Numbered from the stretch's first letter, positions 37,290 to 47,199 are shown. The stretch: DNA of 64,000 nucleotides from Massospora cicadina (GCA_022478985.1 JAKSZP010000004.1:248001-312000); one strand, 5' to 3'. The notes: generated by a model from the letters alone, not told the origin. Made by a program: numbers and translations.

Positions 37290-37680
37290 ATTCCCCATAT
37301 GCACTGGGTCATTTGGTACTCCTCTAGAGGTAAAGTAAATTGGGATTTGCTGACCCAATATTTCAAATGTCTCATTTGTCATATTGATAACAGCCCCATA
37401 GTGTCACAAGAAATGAGTTCCAATCAGCAGATCATAATGGCTATTTGGTACACTATAGCTGGGGCTACCACTACAATAGTCCAAACTGCAACGGAAGTGT
37501 GCTGTATGCTCCCTCAGAGACTGTGTTATCTGCTCCAGCAGTTCCATATACCACCTGATGGTCCACGTCCAGTTTTAATGATAATTTGGCCACCAACTTG
37601 GTGGAGACTATATTGACAGGGGCACCTGTATCTATGATGGCACTGACATGGGTTTTAGCTACAACCAGGTCACAGTAAGT
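37290..37680 (-). pseudogene. Element D aspartic protease
   Basis: The minus strand reads HVSAIIDTGAPVNIVSTKLV (about 37655-37595) with the intact DTG motif, then a Ser/Thr/Gly-rich flap segment and SEGAYSTLPLQFG (about 37495-37455). The same SGAYSALPLRFG-type block occurs in element A, so A and D are related. Confidence 0.8.
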
Positions 37681-38149
37681 ACATTTGGAGTAAGATGCAT
37701 CTTGACTGTTTGTAACATAGATATTTATGGCATCTCTCTGTTTTAAAGAAAACCCATAATCCCCTCGCCAATGCTGAGGTATTGCATGATAATAGTGTTG
37801 ACTGGATGAGCGATGCTTACTGCTTGCAAGAAAGGGGCACCAGAAGTGGGGTCCAACTTTTCAGATAAAACTTGGTCAAACATCTGGCAAGCATCCAGCT
37901 CAGCCTACAACTGAGACCCCTCTTCTACCATAACCACAGACTGCACTTGTGTCAAAGTAATTACCCCTTCAACTGGCTGCTGATATAAATCTGACTCATT
38001 GTGAAAGAAAAATCCGCTAAACAATCTATGTTGGGTTAAGGTGGGACGTCTTGGTTTGGTATAGCAGAGATAGAGAGTCCCTTCTCTACTCCGCTCTGAC
38101 TTTTCCCTGATTATATTGTTCCGTCCATACACAAGAGACCAGTTGATTA

Positions 38150-39046
38150 GGGCACCATCGTGCCAGATGCCCCTTATGACTGCATTTAAAACAACTAACC
38201 CCATAGGGCTCACATCCCTGATTAATGTGATACAAACCATGACAAGAGTTAAACTGGGAGCGATCAGCATATACAGGTCTAGGGAGATAGTTGGCCCAGG
38301 GATGATAAGCAGGAATGGGTCAGACGTTTAACTGCTAATGATAACCTGGTGAATTCTGCAATGGACTTCCAGTGTTGCCCAAATATGATGATTCAGCCAT
38401 TGCAGCAGAAGGACTCCACTCAGCATTGGTGGAGGGAAGTTGGCTGAGATACAGTGCAAAAACTGAACAAGTTTAAGCAAAGGTACATCTTCATCCAACA
38501 GGGTGGCCATAATGTTATTTAACTCACAGTATGGCTTCACAGCAGAAGTCATAGCAATACACACTTCTGCCTTGGATAAAACTCCAGCCCCAATTAACAC
38601 GTGAGCTTTCACCATAAATCGCTCAGCAAACGCAGTAAGGGTTTCATCCTGCTGAAACTTAATGGTTAAAAATTCAGCCTTCCGCTATGACATCTTCGCG
38701 GTTCTGCCAAACAATTGCAGCACAGTGGCTTTGACTTCTTAGTATATAAGGGAGCTGCTTGGAAGATAACAGATGACTTGGTCAGCACTTCCAACATCCA
38801 AGGAAGAAATTAACAGTTTTGCTCTTCGTTGATCTGAGACTCCTTCAGTTGCAATCTCAAATCACTTAAAGTACCCATAAATATTCCTATTGCGATCAAA
38901 TGGGGGCAGCTTATTGCAGTAGACCTCCTGGAGCAGCTCATCTTGTTTTTTAAGCACAGCATCCAATGCCAGTTTCAACTCCACATAGGCAACTTGAGGC
39001 AACATGGCTGGCAACTGAGTTTTTATCATATTGTAATTGTTCAATG
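38150..39046 (-). pseudogene. Element D gag
   Basis: Starts shortly after the PBS. The N part has QLPAMLPQVAYVELKLALDA (about 39010-38950) and PPFDRNRNIYGYF (about 38900-38865), the latter similar to the F-G----Y-F block at the start of many gypsy capsids. Then come LTIKFQQDETLTAFAERF (about 38670-38620) and a zinc knuckle CFKCSHKGHLARWC (about 38195-38150) that fits C-x2-C-x4-H-x4-C exactly. Frameshifts separate the blocks. Confidence 0.8.
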
Positions 39047-39049
39047 GGC

Positions 39050-39067
39050 CCCCTGTAGTGAGCACCA
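39050..39067 (-). promoter_or_regulatory. Element D primer-binding site
   Basis: The plus strand reads CCCCTGTAGTGAGCACCA, identical to element A. It is one base away from the 5' LTR. Confidence 0.8.
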
Positions 39068-39068
39068 C

Positions 39069-39562
39069 TATTGTAAAATTGGTGATATCCAAGAGATACG
39101 CTGACAGATTTGCACAGGGTTTAACCCACAGAGCAAGTAGGAACAATGATATGATGATCATTGCCCTTTTAACACAAAATAAACTTACAAAATAATATGG
39201 AGCACTAGCTCCTGCTACTTCTTTATTTAGTCTTAATAATATAGTGGCTTTTCCCCAAGTCCGCTGACCTTCAACCTATTTAATAACAACCCCTCTTGAG
39301 CATTTCATCTTGCCTATATATTGTAGTGACTTCAGATGCTACAACTTTTATGGCTTAGTAAGTTAATTCACCATATCTTATTGGCTCCATCAATTCTTCA
39401 TTTGTTGATTTCATAATCATCTAATTTAAGGCAATTTCCCAATAACCCAATATTGCTTCAATTTTCAGCTTCAATTACCATGACCAGTTTGATTCCAGCA
39501 GATTCCTATTCATTTCACCATGATGACTGGGGCTATCATCCAGTCATATCAGAATTTTGACA
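39069..39562 (-). repeat. Element D 5' LTR
   Basis: TATTGTAAAATTGG...TTTTGACA. It aligns with 33685-34178 over its full length with mostly transition differences, several of them CG in the other copy and TG/CA here. Confidence 0.93.
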
Positions 39563-39567
39563 TCAAT

Positions 39568-40142
39568 TTTCTTTTTTCCCTTCAATAAAAATTTTGCCAA
39601 AAAACCAAACAATTTTTTATTGTATTACTCCTTCTGACTGCATCCCCAATGGTGTTTCCCTGGTGGCCCATCAGTCCACATACTGGATGGGCTCTACCAG
39701 TACTTATGGTCACTATGGCCCCCTTCATTGTTGATTGGATTCAGCGAGTCCAATATTTTTGGCTCTATAAACCCCGTTATCATAAACTTCTGGCAACAGT
39801 ACATGGGGATCTTGTGGCTGTATGTCTGCCAATTGCAAGAGAGAATCCATCTCCTTGTCTCCCCAGTTAAAATGACCCAATATGCTGATGAACTTATTGA
39901 AACTATCTCTGTGATCCAACCCCCTGCAGCAAGGCTCTCTGGGTCAGGAGTAGGCTCATTGTGGTTTGTTGTCGGGATCATTCTCACTGTTGTGTTATAC
40001 CAACAATTTGTCATTTCCCAATGCCCAGCTCCATATAACATCATTTGGTTGGCAGTGCCTCTGGCATTCTGGCTTGCTTTTTGGGTGCTTATGCATCCCA
40101 AATGGCAGGCTGGTCTAAACTTCTTCTGCCATTTCCATGACA
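39568..40142 (+). repeat. Element B 3' LTR, part 2
   Basis: Colinear with 27790-28365, including the CAATAAAAATTTTGCC block, and ending CATTTCCATGACA. The TCAAT at 39563-39567 is the second copy of element D's target duplication. Confidence 0.85.
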
Positions 40143-40150
40143 ATCCCCCT
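39638..40150 (+). CDS. LTR-encoded two-helix membrane-protein-like ORF, 3' LTR copy (open)
   Basis: Open from the stop at 39635-39637 through the LTR end, about 168 codons, with the first in-frame ATG near 39800. Order: a moderately hydrophobic N part, YVCQLQERIHLLVSPVKM, a Ser/Gly turn LSGSGVGS, helix 1 LWFVVGIILTVVLYQQFVI, a short loop SQCPAPYN, helix 2 IIWLAVPLAFWLAFWVLM, then HPKWQAGLNFFCHFHD. Two adjacent helices with a short loop suggest a hairpin membrane protein. The start codon is uncertain. Function unknown. Confidence 0.5.
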
Positions 40151-40508
40151 TCATTGTGCATCACTAGTTCTCTCAGCCACATATCAATAAGTTTATCAAT
40201 ATCTAAAATTTAGAGCTGATGGCCAGTTGGAATTTTTCCCAACTCTTTGATAATTTTTCCTCCTTTTGTCCAGTGATGATTCCCCTAGTGTTTGGTATAT
40301 AAGAATTGCTAATTTCAAGGGAACCCTATTCACAAATTCTCAGGTTTTTGGGCTCATCTCATGCAAGTATTTTTTACTTTAAATTAAAGTTTTTGGTCCA
40401 AACTTTGGCTTTTTGTCCTGGTGGCTCTGCCAAAACCCCGTTAGTTTGATCATCATAATGGATGACCTTCCACCTTCAGGCCAATGTGGCAGATAGCTGT
40501 TTGTTACA
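40148..40508 (+). repeat. Element X 3' LTR, part 2
   Basis: The last 361 bp of the LTR after element B and its target duplicate ATCCC (40143-40147). It carries GTTTGGTATATAAG and ends TTGTTACA. Confidence 0.75.
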
Positions 40509-41053
40509 CTTACAGTCAGATTCAGGTACTAATGCATAGTCAAGGTGACCAACAGTACTTGGTTTATCTGAGAGTGTATACCTCATAGCTTGCTCAGAAG
40601 TTGAAGGACTACAGAAGCCCTTATTGCAAGAACATACTATTCCTAGTATTAATAAGGATACTTTGATGTGTTAACAAGTAGGTTACGCTTATATATAGCT
40701 TAAAGTATACTTTTAGGTTCATTTCAACTCATTATTTCTGTAACTTTAGTTGAATTTTAGCTCTTTTATAATATTAAAGTTGTTTCACTGATACACCAGA
40801 TGCAAAACATTGGCTGGAAAATTTTGTTTGTAATCCAAATAAGTGGTTACTGAACTTATTTTACTGATGGAAACCTTTTTATTGCATTATTTTGCCAATG
40901 AACTCCCCAAGTGACTAACTCTATACAGCTGCATAATAGCAAAATTATAATTTAACTATGATGTTTTGAATGGTTTGTTGGTGTAAAAATAAAATATAAT
41001 AAAGTAGTTTGATATCGAAAGCAGCATCTATTAATTTATCCTTTGTTATAAAG
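40509..41053. other. Unassigned AT-rich sequence
   Basis: No gene, repeat or RNA recognised. Confidence 0.4.
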
Positions 41054-41169
41054 CAGTGGTTCCCAAAGTGGTCCATGCGAACCCCCAAATTAATTTAATT
41101 TGCCACGTACCCCTCAGCAGTTTCATGGGGATCCCTGAGGGTCCGTACGAACCACTTTGGGAATCACTG
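41054..41169. mobile_element. Short hAT-like MITE
   Basis: A 116-bp element bounded by terminal inverted repeats: left CAGTGGTTCCCAAAGTGGTC, right arm reverse complement CAGTGATTCCCAAAGTGGTT. The repeat continues imperfectly inward (GTCCATGCGAACC versus GTCCGTACGAACC in complementary order), so the whole can fold. CAGTGGTTCYCAAA termini are typical of hAT elements. I could not find a clear 8-bp target duplication. Confidence 0.7.
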
Positions 41170-42367
41170 CTCCAAATGATTGGCCAACTTGAATCCCACT
41201 CACGCCTTACAATGCATGCCAAGCCGAGGTCCTGCTTAATTTGCAGATGTATGCTACCAACATGGACATGGACATTTCAATCACGTTACTGATCACATTG
41301 GATAGAAATAAAATTATCCTGCAAGCCTTACATAATTTTTCCTGTCCTGGTATCTCATGCGAGTCTGTTTTAAAGGCTTATCCAAGGCCCCAATCGACTC
41401 AATTAAGCATGCTCCTTTAGGGCCCATTTTGATTAGGTTAAGAGATCATCTGAGCTGCATCTGTTCAATCAAACTACCCAAAAATTTATGACATTTGCTA
41501 GGATAGGATAAGCATGTTCATGTATCTTTACGTGGACCTAAAATTGAAACTAAGCTGTTTCAGAGTTTTTGAAGTAAATACAAGGAAATATAAATTTAAT
41601 GCAGTTTTCAGAAATAGCTCACTATGGATAAGTTTCGGAAAATTAGTTATCAAGGTCACCTGCCCAACCTTTTTATAATATTGTAGTTTCACAAGGCTGA
41701 TTTAGGAAACGCTGCAATTCACAACACTTCCTTTGTTCCGTAAATGGTCTGATTGGAAGAGAATGCTGTTTAATTCAAATTAGTTGATCGGTTTGATAAT
41801 CAAAAAATAAAATTTTGCTTTTTAAATTTGGTTAATTAATTCTAGCGGATTTATAAAACGAGAACGGAATCCCATTTTAGAAATGGCAGATTAACCCAAA
41901 CCTATCATTTTAGTGAATACGAAAAAGGTGCCCAACTGTTCTGTTGGTGGATCAGTCTTAAGTTCATTACCTGCATTTCCAAGCTGAACACTGGAAAGCT
42001 TGATTAACTTGCGGTTTAAAAACCAAGCTTACATTGCAAAACTTTATTTTAAGGTAATCTCCACAGGTAATTTAACACTGCAGTTTACACTCTATGTGCC
42101 GTAGTGTTATCTAGTACCCGTTATCATTAATTATAGAGCTGAATTTATCCTTTCAGCTTCCTTACCTTTGTTCTTTCGGAGAGATTTTCTGTTCCTGTCC
42201 TTTGCCTCGCGCCTAGTTTTCTTCAAATCCTTTCAGTCAGTTTCTTTTAACTGAGATTCGAGCCGTTTAGCGTTTCCAGCTTCCTCTTAATACTTAAGCA
42301 TACGCGTAACCGCACGCTTTTTTAGATAAACTGGTTAAATTTCCCGTTGAAAAGTCTGAATTGAAAA
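41170..42367. other. Sequence upstream of the arrestin gene
   Basis: AT-rich, becoming more GC-balanced after about 42150, where the gene's 5' UTR or promoter would lie. I see no clear TATA box in the last 150 bp, and no coding sequence. Confidence 0.4.
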
Positions 42368-43847
42368 ATGGGCAAGCCCGAAAATTTCCAGTTTGGGTTT
42401 GCCAACGAAAAGCCGGTATTCTATGCTGGGCAGGTTATCGAGGGTAAGTTGGACCCGGCAGAGAGTCTGGGCAGTGTTATTCTATGGCTTTTGTTTAGAG
42501 CGAAAACTTATTCGTTTAAGGTCACATCCAGTTTCGCTTTCTCCACCCCGAGCGGGCCAAGTCGCTCACCGTATTCTTCATCGGTTCCGAGACAACCTTT
42601 AGTGGGCCGGCGGGAACCAAGTGAGTTGGTTGTCTCTGGCTTGTTCTAATCCTTAGACGAAACTCCGAGGAGACCGAAATTTTTAAAGTAAAAAAGATCT
42701 TGTGAGATGCGCCGGTCGGTTTCTTTGAAGCCAAGAGCTATCTTTTCCCCTTTAAAGTGGATCTCGGTGCTTACAACTTTCCCTCTTCCTATGAGGTAAG
42801 TAAAAACACCCCTCACATGAGGCCTCGGCTAAAAGATCTAGGGCTCCTCTTTCAGGGTGAATATGGCAACATCCGGTATAAATTTAAGGCGGTGATCGAC
42901 CGGCCCTCCCGGTTTGGCCATAGCACGTCGTTCCCCATCACGTTGCTCTCGGCGATCATTTGTTCCCGAACTAATCATGCCGGAGAGTTATTCGGCTGAA
43001 GCCACCTATGGTATGGTGACGCGCGAAACCTTAAAGTTGCTCGTCGAGACCAAGTCTCGCTCGTGCTGCCCAGGTAGGTGAACCGTGGTATAGAAACTAA
43101 AATTTGAACTCAGGAGGAAAGCTGATCCTTGATGTATCATTTCTCCCCCTTGGCTCAAAGTCTATCACGGGGTTGGAGATCAAGTTGATGCAAGAGGTCA
43201 AAGTGATTTTTCAGTCGAAGTAAGCATCCTATTCTGAGTACAATTGCTGATTCATAACCTCTAGAACTTCTGTGTCTACCAACGTGATAACGACCTTTAC
43301 TATGCCTCTGCAGGCCAACTGTAGATTTGATGACGATCAGGACCTTGTTAGGCTCACTGTGCCTTCAACTACACCACCCACCACATCAAGTTCACTGCGC
43401 ATCACTATCGACTACTATCTGCTGGTCACAGCTGCAGTTTCCTGGCCGTATACACCTCTCGTTGTCAAGATTCCAGTACAAATTAGTACTTTGAATGTCA
43501 CAATGGATGAGATTCCCCCACTGGCATCTGGACACCACTACATGCCACCTGTTATTCACCCTGGTCAGTTAGTTGTTCAGGATGAAGGTGACGTGGCCAG
43601 CGCCATGCCCTATAGCTCACGCCACTCCCTTACCCCATCACTCATCAGTGATGTGTCCTCACTGTACAGTCAAGACTCGGATGAGTTTGACTCTCGGCGT
43701 CGCCTAATGTTTCAACCCAACTACTCCCCAGGTAGGTGTGAGTTTTTTCCGCCCGGTGACAAGTCGTTTGCCTCCCTCCAACCCCCAGCTCCCCTAGAGC
43801 CATCCTCTCCTAATGCTTCCCACCCATCGCCATACCATATCAACTAA
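42368..43847 (+). CDS. Alpha-arrestin (arrestin domain-containing protein), six exons, two disabling lesions
   Basis: Alpha-arrestins are cytosolic adaptors that link membrane cargo to ubiquitin ligases and endocytosis. Proposed exons: 42368-42443, 42521-42620, 42657-42795, 42856-43073, 43114-43219 and 43265-43847. All introns are GT-AG with matching phases, giving about 406 residues, a usual family length. Arrestin-N: FANEKPVFYAGQVIEG, RAKSLTVFFIGSETTFS, GEYGNIRYKFKAVIDRPSRF. Arrestin-C: GGKLILDVSFLPLGSKSITG, KLMQEVKVIF, LRITIDYYLLVTA, LVVKIPVQISTL. A Ser/Pro-rich tail follows, without the PPxY motif common in the family. Start: the ATG at 42368 gives the expected N-terminus. Lesions: TGA at 42703-42705 (codon 75; CGA or TGG are likely ancestors) and one extra base near 42957 in exon 4. 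A further 57-bp intron (43732-43788 region) is possible in frame. Family is certain; functionality is not. Confidence 0.85.
42444..42520 (+). other. Arrestin intron 1 (77 bp)
   Basis: Donor GTAAGT, acceptor GTTTAAG. Removing it joins GAG-G to GT-CAC in frame (...VIEG-HIQFRF...). Confidence 0.8.
42621..42656 (+). other. Arrestin intron 2 (36 bp)
   Basis: Donor GTGAGT, acceptor ATCCTTAG with a CTAAT branch-like element (GTTCTAATCC). Without removal an in-frame TGA follows at once (ACC AAG TGA). Confidence 0.75.
42796..42855 (+). other. Arrestin intron 3 (60 bp)
   Basis: Donor GTAAGT, acceptor CTCTTTCAG, phase 0, joining SSYE to GEYGNIRY. Confidence 0.85.
43074..43113 (+). other. Arrestin intron 4 (40 bp)
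   Basis: Donor GTAGGT, acceptor TTGAACTCAG, joining SCCPG to GKLILDV. Confidence 0.8.
43220..43264 (+). other. Arrestin intron 5 (45 bp)
   Basis: Donor GTAAGC, acceptor TAACCTCTAG, joining IFQSK to TSVSTNV. Confidence 0.8.
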
Positions 43848-43856
43848 TTTTACTAA

Positions 43857-43862
43857 AATAAA
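43857..43862 (+). terminator. Arrestin poly(A) signal
   Basis: AATAAA ten bases after the stop codon, implying a very short 3' UTR. Confidence 0.6.
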
Positions 43863-44810
43863 CTATATTAGGAGACATTCATCCACTTAACTCCCAAGTG
43901 ATGGTTCCTTTGGAAAAATAACAACTGCTAACTACCTTAGTTGATCTTACAAAAGCTATTGATATTAAACGTTGGGTTTCATAGCTTAAGTTTATATCTT
44001 TTGATGAATTGGAGCCTGCCTTTTGCAAGGGCAGTTCAAGAATTTTAGGTAATAGTAGTGATACCTTCTTCTTGTTTGGTTACTATATAGAATATCAATT
44101 AAGTTTATCAGCATACGAAATTACAAGGCTTTGCTAGGCGTGTCATTTAAACTGGGAGTATACTTTTCCAAGAGCTTTGTATCACCCTTGGTGACGCAGC
44201 TATCTAACTATTAAATGCATACCAAAGTTTAGGCTCATATTTTTAGTGGTTGTAGCACATAGGTAAGCCGAGCAATTGCTGCATAGTTTGGATAGCTGCC
44301 AGGAGTTAGATATATCCTCATGCTTATTTCCTCTCCAGCGGTTTTAGAATATATGTTATGATATCAGCATTTGAAGTGACCTAAACTTGCCACGTTTAAT
44401 CTTAATAAAGCTTATATACACAATATAGCCTTATGTTTGATTGCTTATTGTTTATAAAGCTGCAAAGGGTTTCAAAGCTATGCAATGTTAGCTCCACATG
44501 AATTTCCTCTTGTATTCAAATCTCTTCTATGCGCATCTTTTCAAATTGGAGAGTGTGGCAGAATGTTTATCCTATCAAAAGAGAGTAGCCAACTTTTTAC
44601 AATTTTGCAAATTTAGGGTAAACTAATACCAATATTCATTTAAAGTTTGAAATATAGCAGGAAGGGTGATTTATTAATTTAAATTGCATTCATGCCAAGT
44701 GATAAGATTTGATTATATCATCCTTGACCATATTTGAGATTCTGAGTGAGTACTCAGTATCATAGTGTATGCTTAAACTTCATTGCAAGGTGTAATACCA
44801 GGTCTTTATA
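43863..44810. other. Unassigned AT-rich intergenic DNA
   Basis: No gene or repeat recognised. Confidence 0.4.
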
Positions 44811-44814
44811 TTAA

Positions 44815-45345
44815 CCCTTAAACAGATTTGAAGAAAAATGTTTGTGCAAATTATAGGGGCACAAAAATAAAAATTTAGATAGTTCAAAAATATAAAATTT
44901 TAAAATCATTACTGTGGAGAACAAAACAAAAACTTGGTTTTTGAAAAAAAGAAATTGATTTACAATTCAAAATTGAGCAAATAGCACATATATTTTAATT
45001 CGTTATATATTTGCATTGAAATATGAATAAAAAGATTTGGTTAGAATAATTTAATTATCTTGATCAGAACTACTATCGGAGTCTTCTTGATTATCAAATG
45101 ACGCATTGGGTACATGCTGATAATAAAAACAAGGGTATATGCATAGATATTCATCACACTTATAAAACGAGGTTTTTCTAACTCCATTTGAATAGCATAA
45201 CTTGCAGTTTGAGCGCTTCGCGACTTTTATTGGAAGATGGCATTCAGCACATAGTTTCATTTCTGCTTTGAATTCCATCACCTTCTGATTCTATTTTTAG
45301 GGGTAAAACAAATTACACTTAAAGGTGAAATTTCCTGTTTAAGGG
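44815..45345 (-). mobile_element. Internally deleted piggyBac-type transposon
   Basis: A 531-bp element flanked by TTAA on both sides (44811-44814 and 45346-45349). The perfect 11-bp terminal inverted repeats CCCTTAAACAG / CTGTTTAAGGG begin with CCC as in piggyBac. It retains only the end of the transposase gene on the minus strand, next to the right-hand (45345) terminus. Short TIRs plus a TTAA site plus the Cys-rich domain together make the assignment strong. Confidence 0.88.
45051..45281 (-). pseudogene. piggyBac transposase, C-terminal cysteine-rich domain only
   Basis: A 76-codon minus-strand frame ending in an acidic, Ser/Asp-rich tail. Cys pairs CAEC and CKLC are followed by YKCDEYLCIYPCFYYQH. 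This corresponds to the PHD/RING-like C-terminal domain of piggyBac transposases (C-x2-C...C-x2-C...LC...CF..YH), which binds the transposon ends. The DDD catalytic core is absent, so this is a remnant of an internal deletion. Whether the fragment is expressed is unknown. Confidence 0.8.
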
Positions 45346-45349
45346 TTAA

Positions 45350-46624
45350 TGGGTAAAGCTCTAGACCAAACTTCGAGTATAAAAAGATGAACAACTTGGG
45401 TTTTATTAAGAAATGAATGCTCAGTGTTTAACCAGAGCCAGTTATAATCATTCCAGAAGTAGGTATATGATGAGAATCTGATGCTGTATATTCTTAAATT
45501 TTGTTATCATGTTTACGGTTAGAAATGACTGTTATAAACCAACTTATATTAGAACATAAGTTAGTATAAGCTTTATTAATAGACTTAAGGGTATAGCATA
45601 TGGGGGCATAAAATTATATTATGGTAATTTATTAAGAATAGGGTTCCCTTCAACATGCATCTAAAGTTAAAGGACTGAATATCTTATCCTAGTGAGCTTC
45701 AAACTCATTTCTCTAAAGTCTTTTATTTTTGATTGATAATTATTCATAATAGACTGGTAGTTAATGTTAAGCAACTATGTAACTTAAATGCAGCCAAGAT
45801 GTTCTCTATAAAGCTTTTTATTCACCAGCAATTAGAGTCTGCTTAACATATCTGATAGGGTAAATGCCAGACCTAGTTCTGATGATAAGTTACACATTAA
45901 ATCATAAATGCCTAATAATCAACCTCAGGTGTCTGATAATTATGGTTCATGGTACCTTAGTATTAAATCAGGTTTTGTTAAGTACAATCGATCAGGTCCT
46001 AATAATCACAATCCATATAACCCAATGATAAGTATAACAAACAATAAGATAGTAATTCTCACCAACTATTATAAATAAACTGATACATAAAAGTACTCTA
46101 AACTCAAATTAGTATAACTAAGTAGGATACATTTTATAATATTTATATACGTTGTTAAAGATTTTGTTATTAATATTATATATGTCTATTAAATATTTTT
46201 TAATACTATCCCTCAGGTATACATAGCAAGATTATATGGCTAAGTTTAATTGCTGGTATCTTACTATAAATTTTTTCTTAAAAATAATGGTTTTAAAGTG
46301 ATGGTATTTACCCCAATACCTCATAAAATTTCTACACTAAATTTTAACAAAGATCAAACTCATCTCTACTCCATAAATAAAAAAGATATAGGAAGGCCAC
46401 TCAACTGTTGATAATAATCTATCAAAAAGTCATTAAGTTATAAATCCTCAAAAAACTCTGAGTTATATTTTATATAAGCCTTTTAAGATAAAGATAGTAA
46501 AATTTATCAAAACTACATTAACTAGATATGCTATCCCTTATGTTGGGTTAAGCTTGGGGCTAGAGCTGATAATTGACACTATATGATAAGATATAACAAT
46601 CTATTTTATATCCTTGTGATAAGT
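45350..46624. other. Unassigned AT-rich DNA
   Basis: Very AT-rich with short frames only. Confidence 0.4.
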
Positions 46625-46628
46625 TTAA

Positions 46629-46848
46629 CCCTTTGCACTCTGCTGTCCCTCTCAGGGGACATCGTAATTCTAGCATATCACTCAGATGTCCCCTCTCAGG
46701 GGACATTAAAGTTTACTCAAAAAGTTGTGCTGGAATAAATTAATTTTCCATAATCACTAATAAACTTTAATGTCCCCTGAGAGGGGACATTTGAGTGATA
46801 TGCTAGAATTATGATGTCCCCTGAGAGGGGACAGCAAAGTGCAAAGGG
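46629..46848. mobile_element. piggyBac-type MITE with 87-bp inverted repeats
   Basis: A 220-bp element flanked by TTAA (46625-46628 and 46849-46852), starting CCCTTTGCACT and ending AGTGCAAAGGG. Each arm (about 87 bp, near-perfect inverted copies) carries two copies of a palindrome TGTCCCCTCTCAGGGGACA; the first copy lacks one C. The central spacer is about 45 bp with no ORF. The TIR sequence differs from that of 44815-45345, so it was mobilised by a different piggyBac family. Confidence 0.88.
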
Positions 46849-46852
46849 TTAA

Positions 46853-47199
46853 TATCTAATTATATACTCAACTTAATAGTATTAATTTTAGATTACCAGA
46901 TAGATATAGTAAATTATAATGGTAACAGTAGGCCTTGCCTTTATCTGTTTTATTTATTAAGGTATCCTTATCAGGGAATGAGCACTACCATTAGTATAGA
47001 GTTAGTGAATCAAGGATTATTAAAGTAACTGGATTATAACCTATCATGAAAAACTTTTGTTGTGGAATGTTCAGGTCAGCCCAAGCACCTGATCACTACT
47101 TGACAATGCAAACCACATCAAAAGAGAGTCACCTTGATTGATTAAAAATGGTAGATTATTGATCTAAATAGAAGAGTCCTGCTCAAGTTACAAGTTGCA
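46853..47199. other. Unassigned sequence
   Basis: Nothing recognised. Confidence 0.4.

Larger units (their letters stand above)
33685..39562 (-). mobile_element. Gypsy element D (minus strand)
   Basis: The best preserved insertion structurally. Identical-length LTRs of 494 bp (33685-34178 and 39069-39562) and a perfect 5-bp target duplication TCAAT (33680-33684 and 39563-39567). PBS at 39050-39067 and PPT at 34181-34195. Gag with an intact CCHC knuckle, a protease with DTGA, RT, RNase H and integrase follow in order on the minus strand. It is nested in the 3' LTR of B, so it is the youngest layer of this stack. It is nonetheless inactive: RT has YLDN and the integrase Glu is replaced. Confidence 0.93.
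26942..40142 (+). mobile_element. Gypsy element B (plus strand), itself split by element D
   Basis: LTRs are 26942-28365 (1424 bp) and 32830-33684 joined to 39568-40142 (1430 bp), around a 4.46-kb interior with gag, protease, RT, RNase H and integrase. LTR ends are TGTAAGTACC (TATAAG in the left copy) and CATGACA. The 5-bp target duplications CTCCC/ATCCC differ by one base. A purine tract GGAAAAAGGAAAAAG (32812-32826) precedes the 3' LTR. No TGG-type PBS follows the 5' LTR, unlike elements A, D and G. Confidence 0.88.
26001..40508 (+). mobile_element. Small LTR element X, expanded by nested insertions
   Basis: Direct repeats 26001-26427 and (26876-26941 plus 40148-40508) are each exactly 427 bp when the inserted element B is removed. 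They start TGTG and end TGTTACA and flank only 448 bp (26428-26875). Such short-bodied elements without pol are non-autonomous. The LTR has plus-strand TATA (GGTATATAAAC, about 26215) and AATAAA (about 26301) signals. Element B sits in the second LTR. Confidence 0.8.

Noticed and set aside
42696..42715. Mini-intron removing the TGA (GTAAAAAAGATCTTGTGAG)
   Set aside because: About 19 bp is below any credible spliceosomal intron here, and it would remove conserved-looking residues.
43732..43790. Sixth arrestin intron starting GTAGGT and ending CCCCAG
   Set aside because: It is 57 bp, in frame and open, so the sequence codes either way; without RNA data I left it exonic and only mention it.
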